From Stomorhina lunata (Eukaryota; Arthropoda; Insecta; Diptera; Rhiniidae), in NCBI GenBank assembly GCA_933228675.1, contig OW121740.1, forward strand, positions 2,046,001 through 2,110,000: 64,000 bases of DNA. Direction: 5' to 3'. Numbering within the stretch: position 1 is the stretch's first letter; every line of letters starts with the position of its first letter. Both the position numbers and the translations under genes were made by a program. Below the pieces are notes generated by a model that did no database searches, was not told the origin of the DNA, and saw only the letters and a program-made list of their open reading frames with translations. Below are positions 38,616-50,111 of this stretch, in pieces.

Positions 38616-40000
38616 CACAGTGGTTTACGGACGCTTTTTTTTGGAAATAATTCTGTAACTTTTGAACGACTGGAGATATTTGAATGAAATTTGACATGGT
38701 GGTAGTCAAGGAGTATTTGAGTTGGTTTTTAAAAGCACTGGTCCATGAGGGGTCGGGAGAGTGATTGATGGACCTTCAAAGTTGGTCACCTCGGGTGTTC
38801 GATTTTTTTAAAAATTCGCCAAAAATCCATTTATGTATGGATTGAAAAGAAATTTTAAACTTAAGTTGTCCTTGAGAAGATCTACAAAAAATATGCTTAA
38901 ATGTGTAGGTTATCTCCTTTGGATTTCGAGATATTTGGGTAAAAAGGAATTTTTAGGTTGATTTTTTACCTCTTTTTTTAAGCTTTTTTTGATCTGGTGG
39001 ACGCATCTGAGGACCAAAAATTTTTTAAGAATATTCTTTAAATTTGTAATAAAATTCTGAATAATTTTTGTGCAAGTTAGTTATAGAAATCTTCTTTTGT
39101 TTAAAAGTTAAAAATATTCAAAGTTGAAACTTACAAAAAATTTCGCTTTTTTTTTAGTTTTTCCCCAAAAGATAGCTATATTTTTTCACTAATAAAAAAA
39201 TATTTTCTTAAGAAACATAAAAAGATTTTTAAAGTTTTTAAAAGAAAAATAATGAGAATGCGTATAAAACAAATTTCTTGCTAATTGCACTTTTGGTCCT
39301 CGCACATGTCCTCTCCAAAAAATGGCAATTTGTAAAAAAAAAAATTAGTTTAAACAAAAATTTCTCAAAAGGCAAAGCACCGATTTGAAAAAAATTATAA
39401 TGTTCATATTTTCCAATATATCTGTTATTGATTAGAAAAGTTTTTTCTGAAACGCGCTGCAAATAGAGACAGTATTGCCATATTTGTAAAAAAACTCATT
39501 TTTTGAAACACCTTTTTCCCCAGTTGGGAATTGGGGAATTTTTAAGTTAAAATTGGGAATTTTTTTTAGTCTATTGCTTTTACATCTTATTGGTCTACAT
39601 TACTACAAAATTTCATTGTAATATCTTTATCCATGTCATTTCCACAGAATATCAAAGATTAAAAATATTTTCCTTAAAAAAGCAGAAAAACAATTTTTTT
39701 TTGTTTTACGATACAAAGTGTAAAAAAAGTAACGCACTTAAAAAAAACTTTTACTTAGTGCTAATCTCCTAGTCTTTCCCGATCTAATGATACTAAACAT
39801 GTATATAAAGCATTAATACCGAGTCTTAAAAAACTCTGAAAACTTTGGCCCCCGTAGCATTTTTACACTGTTTATTTAAATATAAGTGATGAATTTGTGC
39901 ATATAAAATTAATAATCATACTCAAATATTTCACTATAAGATGACAATGATCCTTCGATAACAAACAAATATTTTTTTATTTTTTTAAAGAAAATATCAT
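38616..40000. repeat. Left inverted arm of the Transib element
   Basis: About 1385 bp, matching the right arm in reverse. Small frames within it (e.g. 39238-39462 minus, 39590-39772 plus) reappear almost unchanged in the other arm only because the DNA is duplicated; they show no domain features. Confidence 0.9.
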
Positions 40001-40135
40001 GAGGATTTATGAAATATCAAAATGTAAATAATTTGTACTTATATTAAAAGGTGAAATACATTTTATTGAAGTATTTGTAGTTAAAGTTTAAACTTACAGT
40101 TTTTATTACATATTTATATAAAAGTAGTTATTTAC

Positions 40136-42172
40136 TTAATTTTTATTTTCAGTAAAATAATCAGTACAATCTATTATATCAAGAACCTCTTCCAGGTGTT
40201 CGTTTTCAGAAGTTTTTGTATAACTGCTCCACCATTTCTTTCTTATCGTTGATAGAGCAGGATCAGAAGACAACAAGAGATAATTTATTAGATCCTGATT
40301 TTGCGATTTTCTTGAGCATTTTCTGGTATTAAATAGTTGGATATACTTGAAATCTGAATTCCGCGCTTCCTGGGCCTCTTCTGTCAGTTCACCAAGTGGG
40401 AGAAGATTTGATTCAATTATTTCACGACCATGTTGAAGGACTTTATGAACTGTTGGTGTAATTTCTTTCCAGTGATACAAATGTCGTATACGAGTTAACG
40501 CGTTGAGGGCATAGCAATGAAATTTTTCAGCATTTATTTGATATTTGCTATTTATTGCCGATAATATTACGTAACATTTACGAAGAACTTCCTCATCAAT
40601 TCCAGTAATCTTTGAAGTTGTTTCATAATTTTCAAAGAATCGCCTGGCCATATTACCATCGTTTGTACTGCCATATCCTACAAGTGGTTTGTCTATGTTT
40701 AAACCCGTCATAGTTTTGAATTCTTCCTGAATCCTTTTTTTTTCACTGGATCTCATTTCAATCAGTTCCTTATTATTTCTCACGGATTTTAGCTGATTAT
40801 CAGGTATATTCCTATATTTCAGATCATATGCTATATGTAGCATAAATTCTAAAAATCGGATACGTGCATGTAGGGGCGATATACCAAATTCCAGAACCTC
40901 TTGATTAATTGCAGTACTAGCTGATGCATCTTCTGAAGTTTGTAGAAATTCCGATTTCTTCTTTCCGCATAATGAGCATTTCCAAGTTGAATGGGTTTCC
41001 GTTATAGCGTTGCTTACTTTTCCATCTATCATTGTCAATTGAAGCTCAAAATTTACATTAATCAAATATCCATGTATGTCTATGCAGACTGGACTCAAAT
41101 TGTCTATTGAATATTTGATATCATCAACCCAATTTTTTGTGCTTGCTGCATTTTCTTTTAAATATTCGAATCTGATCGGTCTGCAAAATGCCTTTGATCC
41201 TGGAGATGTGTTAACCCACACATATTCAGTACGCTCTTTTGATGTGGATGGTTCAGAACGATTCTTTCTTAATCTTAGTGGTACTAGGGATGCCATAAAA
41301 ACGCTTCTGTAGTCATTTGTGTTCTGATGAGATGTTGATTGTTTGTATTCCGGTAATCCAGATAAACCGTCACATCCCCATTTACATATTAAAGTTAAGT
41401 CCTTGTTGTCAAGTTTCTTGGCTTCTTCTTCAGACAATGTAGTAGATATCAGCCTTGATGCCGTATTTTCCAATAATTTTGATAAATCCACAGATGCACT
41501 TTCGTCTCCTATCACGTTTGTTGGTATTAAGTTTTTTTTGGTTTTTAATAACGCATTATATCCTGGTAAAATTGAGTGTCCTTTGTCTCGTAATGCCTTA
41601 CAGAGTTTAATATATTTATTTTTACTCAATTTCAACTCGAGCATAAGAGCAAGTGCTTCTTCCTCCGAAAATTCTGATTGAGAAGAAGGAGTTGGTATAC
41701 TCTTAATAATTCGCTTAAGACGTTTAGGAGAAGCCTCTGGGAGAATATCTGCTATTTGTTTAGCTTCAGCTGGTTGATTATTTCGTTTGAGCACTTCCTT
41801 AAAGGAATCTTTGATTTCAGTATCCGAATGAGTAGAAAGAACTTCGGATAATCGCATCTTTTTAGATCTTTCTCCGAGATCATCATAGATTTTTAGAGGG
41901 GCTCCAGCACCAGAAGTTTTAAGCTCAATTGAGTCCTTCAGCCAGTCTTTAAATTTAGATTCAAATCTTTTTAAACAGTAATTAACCGACTTAATTTTAA
42001 GTTCAAATAACTTTACAAATTTTACGACTTTGTCTTCCTCACTATTGAGAATCATGGAGTTAGTTTGACTTTTAGCATATCGCATGATTATTTTAATTTT
42101 TTCTGCTCTCGAACTGCTTGGTTGTTCAAAAAGAATATCGCACAACACTTTAAATTCCAATGTTATAGCCAT
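40136..42172 (-). CDS. Transib transposase (RAG1-like), 678 aa, intact
   Basis: Cut-and-paste transposase that nicks at CACAGTG ends. The RAG1/Transib core is visible in order. KWGCDGLSG holds the first catalytic Asp at D268. LTMIDGKVSNAITET holds the second at D383. A CSLCGKK zinc-binding pair follows at C399/C402. Next are SPLHARIRFLEF (433-443), a STNDGNMARRFFENY stretch (502-516) and H552, H564 and H567. LGELTEEAQEARN (593-605) carries the probable catalytic Glu. The N-terminal ~250 residues are charged and probably bind DNA. Full family-like length, no stops or frameshifts, single exon. The start at 42172 is the first ATG of the frame, in context ATCATGG. AATAAA on the minus strand at 40102-40107 is a candidate polyadenylation signal. 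Function rests on recognised motifs, not a search. Confidence 0.93.
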   Translation of the reverse strand: MAITLEFKVLCDILFEQPSSSRAEKIKIIMRYAKSQTNSMILNSEEDKVVKFVKLFELKIKSVNYCLKRFESKFKDWLKDSIELKTSGAGAPLKIYDDLGERSKKMRLSEVLSTHSDTEIKDSFKEVLKRNNQPAEAKQIADILPEASPKRLKRIIKSIPTPSSQSEFSEEEALALMLELKLSKNKYIKLCKALRDKGHSILPGYNALLKTKKNLIPTNVIGDESASVDLSKLLENTASRLISTTLSEEEAKKLDNKDLTLICKWGCDGLSGLPEYKQSTSHQNTNDYRSVFMASLVPLRLRKNRSEPSTSKERTEYVWVNTSPGSKAFCRPIRFEYLKENAASTKNWVDDIKYSIDNLSPVCIDIHGYLINVNFELQLTMIDGKVSNAITETHSTWKCSLCGKKKSEFLQTSEDASASTAINQEVLEFGISPLHARIRFLEFMLHIAYDLKYRNIPDNQLKSVRNNKELIEMRSSEKKRIQEEFKTMTGLNIDKPLVGYGSTNDGNMARRFFENYETTSKITGIDEEVLRKCYVILSAINSKYQINAEKFHCYALNALTRIRHLYHWKEITPTVHKVLQHGREIIESNLLPLGELTEEAQEARNSDFKYIQLFNTRKCSRKSQNQDLINYLLLSSDPALSTIRKKWWSSYTKTSENEHLEEVLDIIDCTDYFTENKN

Positions 42173-42734
42173 GATGTTTTAACTGTTAATAGCAGTTACA
42201 TTTAAAACTTTCTTTTTTATATTAAAAAAAAACATTTTTTATATATACCTGTATCCAAAGAATAATAAAGAAATCAATGAATTAATGTATTTTTTACCTC
42301 TAAAAATAGGTGCATATATAACTCAACCAATATGTGCGTCTCGTAAAACCTACCTGTATGGAGGTGAGTAACCATATCCTTTCTGACCATTATGAAAAAC
42401 CCAAGTTGTAACAATTTTTACCTATTGCATTAACTTTCACATTAAAAAACATTTTATAACCTTAACATAATTTTGCAATTTTTTCAAATACACCAATTTT
42501 AAATACCGGAAAAATGCCTTTAAATCTTATTTTAAATAAATTGTCACACTGTTACTATAAAAGTACTCTTCTAATTAAACTTTTGCTACAAATTATGGAT
42601 ATATTACCTTTACACTGTTATCAAAATCGGTGCCTTACTCGTACTTACTTATTTAGAATCTTTTACTAAAATTTTATTTTTTAGCTTGGAACAAAAGGCA
42701 AAATCGAATAAAATTTTTTTAAGTCATTCTTATA

Positions 42735-44140
42735 ATGTTTTCTTTAAAAAAATAAAAAACTATTTATATCTTTTTGAAGAAAATATTTGTTTATTAGCGA
42801 AGGATCATTGTCATCTTATAGTGAAATATTTGAGTATGATAATTAACTTTATATGCACAAATTCATCACTTATATTTAAATAAACAGTGTAAAAATGCTA
42901 CGGGGGCCAAACTTTTCAGAGTTTTTTAAGACTCGGTATTAATGCTTTATATACATGTTTAGTATCATTAGATCGGGAAAGACTAGGAGATTAGCACTAA
43001 GTAAAAGTTTTTTTTAAGTGCGTTACTTTTTTTACACTTTGTATCGTAAAACAAAAAAAAATTGTTTTTCTGCTTTTTTAAGGAAAATATTTTTAATCTT
43101 TGATATTCTGTGGAAATGACATGGATAAAGATATTACAATGAAATTTTGTAGTAATGTAGACCAATAAGATGTAAAAGCAATAGACTAAAAAAAATTCCC
43201 AATTTTAACTTAAAAATTCCCCAATTCCCAACTGGGGAAAAAGGTGTTTCAAAAAATGAGTTTTTTTACAAATATGGCAACACTGTCTCTATTTGCAGCG
43301 CGTTTCAGAAAAAACTTTTCTAATCAATAACAGATATATTGGAAAATATGAACATTATAATTTTTTTCAAATCGGTGCTTTGCCTTTTGAGAAATTTTTG
43401 TTTAAACTAATTTTTTTTTTTACAAATTGCCATTTTTTGGAGAGGACATGTGCGAGGACCAAAAGTCCAATTAGCAAGAAATTTGTTTTATACGCATTCT
43501 CATTATGTTTTCTTTTAAAAACTTTAAAAATCTTTTTATGTTTCTTAAGAAAATATTTTTTTATTAGTGAAAAAATATAGCTATCTTTTGGGGAAAAACT
43601 AAAAAAAAAGCGAAATTTTTTGTAAGTTTCAACTTTGAATATTTTTAACTTTTAAACAAAAGAAGATTTCTATAACTAACTTGCACAAAAATTATTCAGA
43701 ATTTTATTACAAATTTAAAGAATATTCTTAAAAAATTTTTGGTCCTCAGATGCGTCCACCAGATCAAAAAAAGCTTAAAAAAAGAGGTAAAAAATCAACC
43801 TAAAAATTCCTTTTTACCCAAATATCTCGAAATCCAAAGGAGATAACCTACACATTTAAGCATATTTTTTGTAGATCTTCTCAAGGACAACTTAAGTTTA
43901 AAATTTCTTTTCAATCCATACATAAATGGATTTTTGGCGAATTTTTAAAAAAATCGAACACCCGAGGTGACCAACTTTGAAGGTCCATCAATCACTCTCC
44001 CGACCCCTCATGGACCAGTGCTTTTAAAAACCAACTCAAATACTCCTTGACTACCACCATGTCAAATTTCATTCAAATATCTCCAGTCGTTCAAAAGTTA
44101 CAGAATTATTTCCAAAAAAAAGCGTCCGTAAACCACTGTG
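42735..44140. repeat. Right inverted arm of the Transib element
   Basis: About 1406 bp, reverse copy of the left arm. It includes ~24 bp near 42760-42785 that the left arm lacks. The outer kilobase is closest to identical; differences cluster toward the inner end. Confidence 0.9.
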
Positions 44141-44578
44141 CGCCCGTCCGTCCGTCCCACTTCCCGGAATTGATATTTTGGCCACAAATATCATGAAATT
44201 CAAAACAAATACTGGTTATGAAAACCAAATTACTGTACCACATTTCGTTAAAATCCGTCCACATTTGATCATATCTCCCATACAAACTCTTCTATCAAAA
44301 CGCACTAAATGAGACAAATATCACTAAAACGCTAGTAAATTTGAAGATAATGACAATTCTTTTGCATATCTAATTTTTATAAAAACGACTATCAATTTGC
44401 TAAATTTCAAGAAAATCGGTCCACATTTGACTTTAGCTCTCATATAAGAGAAAATGTTTGTATGATGACAAAATTGAGCAAATATATGTCTTTATACACG
44501 AAAAATAACATCTTTGACCTAAGTGGTGAAGGGTATCATATGGTCGGGCTTGGCCGACTATAGCACTTTGTTACTTGT
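44141..44578 (+). mobile_element. DINE-1/mini-me-like copy F, right part
   Basis: Begins with CGCCCGTCCGTCCGTCCCAC, that is, the target duplication running into the GTCC microsatellite. It continues through the usual CACTTCCCGGAATTGATATT and ends AGCACTTTGTTACTTGT. It abuts copy G without spacing. Confidence 0.85.
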
Positions 44579-45300
44579 TATACCCTTCACCACCATAGGT
44601 GGAAAGGGTATTATAAGTTTGTGCTGATGTTTGTAACGCATAGAAATATTTGTCTTAGACCCACCTTTTAGTATACCAATAGACTTAGAATCACTTTCTG
44701 AGTCGATTTAGCGATGTCCGTCCGTCCGTCCGTCTGGCTGGCTGGACCCCCATGTAAACCTTGTAATCAAACTACAGGTCGCAATTCTAAAGATAATCTG
44801 ATGAAATTTGGCACAGATAATTTTTTTGATAATGGGACCATGGCTATTGAAATTGGTCAAAATCGGTCCATTATTTATGGTATCTCCCATAGGTCCCACT
44901 TCCCGGAATTGCCACAAATATCAATATTTGTTCATGAAATTTAAAACAGATACTGCATATGTAAACTTAAATCACTGTACCAAATTTCAAAAAATCACTA
45001 AAACGCTCGTAAATCTAAATATAATGAAAATTTTGAGTTTATTTTTTGCATACATAATTTTTGTAACAACTGTAATCAATTTGCCAAATTTCGAGATAAT
45101 CGGTCCACTTTTGACTCTAGCTCTCATATAAGTGCAAATGACGGAAACAGGTTGAATATATACGTTTTGAGAAAATGTTTGTATGATGGCAAAATTTAGC
45201 AACTATTTGTCTTTATACAGGAAAAATAACACCTTTGACCTTAGTGGTGAAGGGTATCGTATGGTCGGCTTGACTGACTATAGCGCTTTCTTACTTGTTT
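44579..45300 (+). mobile_element. DINE-1/mini-me-like copy G
   Basis: Starts TATACCCTTCACCACCATAG directly after the terminal TTACTTGT of copy F, so the two are head-to-tail. It has the core TGAGTCGATTTAGCGATGTC, (GTCC)3 and GGCT repeats at 44716-44745, and the terminus GCGCTTTCTTACTTGTTT. An internal deletion near 44985 removes part of the segment seen in copies A and B. The 107-codon plus frame is spurious. Confidence 0.82.
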
Positions 45301-48009
45301 TTATATGTATATGTATTAATATTTTTTTACATACTTATACACATAATTTCCTTTTTGATGCATAAGATAATTAAGACATTAATGGTCGACCAATGACTTA
45401 AATTTATCTTATAAATGTTCATTAGTATCCAAAAATATTTTTTGAAAAATCGAAATTCTCGCCGGAAATAGAATCAAATTTCAAAAATTCAGCAAAGAAC
45501 AAAACTTTTTTTGACAATTGCAAAAAAAAATCCTATTAAGAAATATAATGAACAAAATTATTTTTATCGTTTATAACAGAAGACTCAAGTTTAAAATTTT
45601 TATTAAAAACTAGGTACTGAACATTAAGGTGAAAATGGTTTGTAATAATATTTATGTTGCAGTTTTAAACGGAATTTTGTAAGAATAGGTCTAAACGTTT
45701 AGTTGTGAAAATTGGAGCCAAATCGGATTACGTTCTATGGGCGCAGAAGTTTTAGAGCCCATTTTTATGGAGAAAAATAGGTTATTTTTTGTTGTTGCGA
45801 AATTTCAATAAAAAATTTTGACAAGAAAAAATAATGAAATATTAAAGAGAACACAGCTTAATTTCAAATAGTCAAGGACGATGAAGTAGTTTTGCAGTTA
45901 TTACAAATTAAATAAAAAAACAATTTTAGGTCATTTTAGACCCCATCTCTGTTAAGGGTTTAAATATATTTTTTTTAAGTATCAGTATTGGCTGCACACC
46001 ATGAACTATCGAAACTGTCTTAGTTAAAGTTCGAAGCATTCACATGAAGTATCAAACAAATCATAACTTGTAACGCTTATTCGGTAAAATTATTTGACGA
46101 AATTCTACCTGTGAACAAACAATTACTAAAACCTTAAACAAATTTACAATATAACCAAAACATAAATAATTAAAACTCGTTTAGTGAATAAATTTTGTAT
46201 ATTTTTGTTTTTAAATAAAAAAAAACTGCAGTCTCTACGTGCTTGGCTTTATAAAATACCATTTTAATATTCAATGATACTTTTAGCTTTTGCTATAAAA
46301 AAAGGATGATTATTCAAATTTTTATAATTTAGTTTTATTTAAGGCGTTTTTATTTGTTATTTTTAGCACAAAAAGTAAACAACTAATAAAAATATAAATC
46401 GAGTCAATTGAATTTGCATTCGTTGTATTCAAACCAATCGTTACATTTAAAGGATAAATGTAATAACAAGGTTAAAGTTCAATAAACAGGATTAAAAGAA
46501 ACTTATAATTCTAGAGTCTACAATCTAGACAGTTATGGGAATACCCCTTACAAATAACTATTTAAATCAACTGCATCTATTTACTTACAAATTTCAAAAA
46601 AGAAAAAATAAACGTAAATATTTGCATTTGTTTTAAACTTGAGAATATTTACTTTCAATAATAAAATTGGCTACAGCAACAAAATTAGATATTATAAATA
46701 ACGTGCACTTTAAAGCACAAAGTATAGTTTAAATATGAATGATATCTTAATGACCACTCCAATCACCCACTTTGGAATTACTTATCTACTTATTGTAGTT
46801 ACCACTCGCAACCAAATTTAGTTGACTGTTAATCAGAATGAGTGGCTAAATTTGAATTGTTCAGTCATCGCATCATTATTTTTATTTGCTTTTTTACTGT
46901 TTAGTTTTGCTGTGTGTAGTTTTTAAGTTAATTTTTTGTTAGTTATTCATTATTGTCTTTATTATTATGATTTCTCTATATTCACTACTTTAGTAGACTA
47001 TTTAAGTGGTTATGACCATTTGCAGTTTGTGTTCATACGCGTAACATTTGAGTACATACATCTCGATAATATAAGTATGTAACAACGAAAAAGCTTTTTT
47101 AAGTTATATACATATATAAAAAACTTTAAGCCATCACAGTTCGTCAGTGTTTTTCCAAAACTGGGTAAAGGGCAAAGCTTCTGCTACCTCCACTGCAACG
47201 ACCACTATTTTATTAGTTTGACCATATGTACAATATCAAGCCAAAAGCAGCCACCAAAATCTGTCCGTCATTTAGTTGACCAAACTGTATGATTTGTTGA
47301 ACAAATGCGGAATGCATTTAAAACTGGTTAAACTCATAAATATTAAATACATTCATATAAACAATACAATGAAGTAAAGAATTCAATTGTAAATTTTATA
47401 AATATTTTATAGCATGGACTCGACTCGATTTTCAGGCAGACAACTTATAGACAGACGATTTAGACAAAAGAAGAGTCTAGATGAAATAAAAAATTGTTGT
47501 CTTTTAACAAAATTTACATACCTATTTATAAAAAAGGAGCATTTCGTTTTTTTACCCCAAAAATTTGACTACAAATGAAACAGTCTCATTTTTAAAACCA
47601 AATATTTGTCGTTTCCATTAATAAACTTTTTCTTTTTTAGTGGTAAAGTGATCGATCTTTGTAAAACTTCTTAGGTTTTTAAGTGTAATAAGCACATAAA
47701 TTCTGACAATTTGAAATAACAAAACTCGTTTTAACGGACACACGACATTAATTTGTATTTGCAAGTTCTAAAGCATACGTTAGGGCATTTATTAAAATGA
47801 AGCAAAAACGATTTTTTAGTTTTATTTTTAGCCTATTTATGATTTTTAAACTCTTTAAAAGAGTCTAGATTGTTTCTTTTTAGACGTGGACAAAACTTAA
47901 AGTTTTAAACTAAAATCAGAATTTTGTAAGCAAAAGTTTTAGCAAAATGTTTGAAACGTTTTAATTCTTTTTCTTGCAAATTAAATTTTATTTTCTCTAC
48001 TTTCATATA
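45301..48009. other. Intergenic AT-rich DNA, no gene recognised
   Basis: No gene supported. A GC-richer patch at about 45660-45780 looks like decayed repeat sequence of unknown family. Confidence 0.5.
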
Positions 48010-48380
48010 TATTAAGGCCAAGGTGGACAAAATTTAGCAATTTGATTACAATTTAAATAAAATGTGCAACAAATAAACATACATTTTTCATGATCTTCAG
48101 ATTTATGAGAATTTTGACAGAAAGGTTTTTTATGAAAGATATGGTTATATATGGACCGATTTCTATGAAATTTGGTGCAGTGATTTCTTTCTGTTTATAA
48201 TTGCTTTTTATAAAAACTAATGAAAAATAAGGTCAAAATCTCAATTCTGGGAGGTACCAAAAGTAATGGACCAATTTTTTCAAATTATCCTAAAGTTGCG
48301 ATCTGTGCTTTGTTTACCAGTTTGCATGTACGGCTAAGTCAACTGGTAGACTTAAAGGTGGTCAAAGACCAATAAATATT
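48010..48380 (-). mobile_element. Diverged DINE-1/mini-me-like copy I
   Basis: Minus-oriented remnant. GGCCAAGGTGGACAAAATTT, ATGGACCGATTTCTATGAAA (then TTTGGTGCAGTGATTT), CTGGGAGGTACC and TTATCCTAAAGTTGCGATCT align in order with copy C. It is then interrupted by the MITE at 48389. Confidence 0.6.
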
Positions 48381-48388
48381 ATAATATA

Positions 48389-48969
48389 CAGGCCTGTTCT
48401 GAAAATCACATTTTGTGAAAGTTATTTAAAATCACATAAAATGTGTTCTGCAAACAAAAATCACAAAAGTTTTGTGATTTCAAATCGGTCAGCTAAGACA
48501 CTATCGATTTGAAACCACTTGTCTGTTTTACATGTAATTTTATTTTTATTTCTATTACTAATTGAATAGATTAAAAGCCTAATATGATTTTTATAATTTT
48601 GTGTAATAAAATTTGCAATTTTACTTAAAGTTCATTGAAAAATATGAAAAAACGGAAACACTCATTTTAAGCTAAACTTTTTGTGATTTTTCTTAAAGCC
48701 AACCAAGTAGAAAAATTTACTTTTTCAACGTTAAAAGTGTTAAGTTTTTGTAAAAATACTAATAAAATCAATCAAATTTTATTTATGATGCTAAAAATTA
48801 TTAAAAATAGTGCATTTGCACTAGTTTATACAAATTTCCTTGTGTTTTGAGAAGTTTAAATCACACAAAAAAACGTAAAAAATTGTGATTTACAGAACAG
48901 GTACAAATCACATTTGTGATTTCAAAACGGAATGTGATTTCAAATCACGTGATTTTCAGAACAGGCCTG
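48389..48969. mobile_element. hAT-type MITE with 8-bp TSD
   Basis: Both ends read inward CAGGCCTGTTCTGAAAATCA and are flanked by a perfect 8-bp duplication ATAATATA at 48381-48388 and 48970-48977. Length 581 bp, no transposase. Repeated TGTGATTT and AATCACA motifs near both ends may be subterminal transposase-binding sites. The tips and duplication length fit hAT. It shares CAGGCCTG with the right tip of the element at 4887-6124, but the subterminal sequence differs. Confidence 0.9.
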
Positions 48970-48977
48970 ATAATATA

Positions 48978-49971
48978 ATTATCAAAGGCTTATTGTAGGA
49001 ATTTTGTATGGAAAATTTGATTGATAAGTTTGTCATAACTTTTTTTTTTTTGTTTAACAAGAGGACGTTATATTTTTGTTAAACAAAGTTTTTCAAATTT
49101 GTAAAAACTTGTTATGTAGTATTATTTACAATTTTCAAACTTTGCATAAAAATATTATTTTCTTTTTTACATTTTCTTAAATCTTTTTATATTTGAAAAT
49201 ATTCCAAAATATTATTTGATTTCCCTAAAGTTTTAACATTTAACATAAAAACTTCACTACTTTTTAACTTTTTTAATAAATGAATGCTTTATTAATCTTT
49301 AAACAACATTTATAACAATAGTTACAATCTTAAATAGTTTATGTTTTTTTTTTAAATAATTTTTTATAGATGGGATTTGATTTAACATCATCGATATGGT
49401 AGTAAATACTAGCTCATATTTAAATTTATTATTGTTTTATTTCTTTCTTTGTTCTCGATTCAAGAGACTCTTTTAAACTAAACTAATAAAAAAAGCATTT
49501 CAGAAAGAGTCCTCTTCTTCTTTTAGTCTTCTTATTCAAAATAATTAAATATTGAAAACATTCTAAATATTTTATCTTTTTTATGTTTGATAATAATACA
49601 AAATTTGTGTGAGGTACAAGGTTTTGTTTTAAATTTTTGAAAAAGAAAGACATTTCGAGTTGTTGTTGATATTTTATGATTTTTTTTATTATTTTTTATG
49701 ATGTTTTTTTTTTATTTTTTGTGCTTAAGAATTAAAAATATAAATAAATTATATAATGTAATGATGTTGTATAATAGTTTGGCTGTCTTCTTTATAACTG
49801 ATGATTTTTGTTGTTGTTCGTTTTCTAATGACAGGATCAAATTTTGTTGTTTTTTTTTCTAATGTCTTCATCAAAATAATTACGGAGCTAAATTTGTAAT
49901 TTTTTTTTTTGTTTGTCCTTAAAAAATACATTGCAAATAAACAATTAACGTTTCTTTAGCATTTTAACAAT
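48978..49971. other. Aldolase 3' flank and probable 3' UTR
   Basis: Downstream of the distal aldolase last exon (minus strand). AATAAA on the minus strand occurs at 49711-49716 and 49685-49690, about 260-290 bases past the stop, as candidate polyadenylation signals. T-rich runs elsewhere; no other gene. Confidence 0.4.
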
Positions 49972-50067
49972 TTAATAAGCGTGGTTGGCAACGAACAAAG
50001 CAGCATCGCCTCCAGCACCTACAACACTACCGGCAACATATTTGCCAACAGCAGCTTCACCATTACC
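49972..50067 (-). CDS. Ald: Aldolase alternative last exon, distal
   Basis: Thirty-one codons plus stop, in frame with the end of the common exon at 53384. The minus strand shows acceptor ...TTTTATAG before GGT AAT GGT. The product is GNGEAAVGKYVAGSVVGAGG followed by DAALFVANHAY, ending in the C-terminal tyrosine that class I aldolases need for full activity on fructose-1,6-bisphosphate. It is one of three mutually exclusive last exons, matching the three-isoform design known for Drosophila Ald. The hairpin MITE at 50112-50252 lies just upstream of its acceptor. Confidence 0.9.
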   Translation of the reverse strand, partial: GNGEAAVGKYVAGSVVGAGGDAALFVANHAY

Positions 50068-50111
50068 CTATAAAATGGAATTATCAAAATAATTAAATTT
50101 TGGTTATTTAT

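Larger units (their letters stand above)
38616..44140. mobile_element. Complete Transib DNA transposon, 5525 bp
   Basis: Both ends read inward CACAGTGGTTTACGGACGC and are flanked by a perfect 5-bp GC-rich duplication, CGCCC, at 38611-38615 and 44141-44145. CACAGTG is also the consensus heptamer of vertebrate V(D)J recombination signals, and the Transib superfamily is the accepted relative of RAG1. The inverted arms are unusually long: about 38616-40000 and 42735-44140, nearly identical except for scattered substitutions and a ~24-base gap near the inner end. The unique centre carries one intact transposase gene on the minus strand. It is inserted in a DINE-like copy, so it is younger than that copy. 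Intact ends, duplication and frame suggest recent activity (inference). Confidence 0.95.

Noticed and set aside
39238..39772. Small frames conserved between two distant sites (also 42983-43165 and 43293-43580)
   Set aside because: Conservation is explained by the identical inverted arms of the Transib element; no codon-level constraint or domain.
41076..41681. Plus-strand frames of 78 and 112 codons
   Set aside because: Antisense shadows of the transposase coding sequence.
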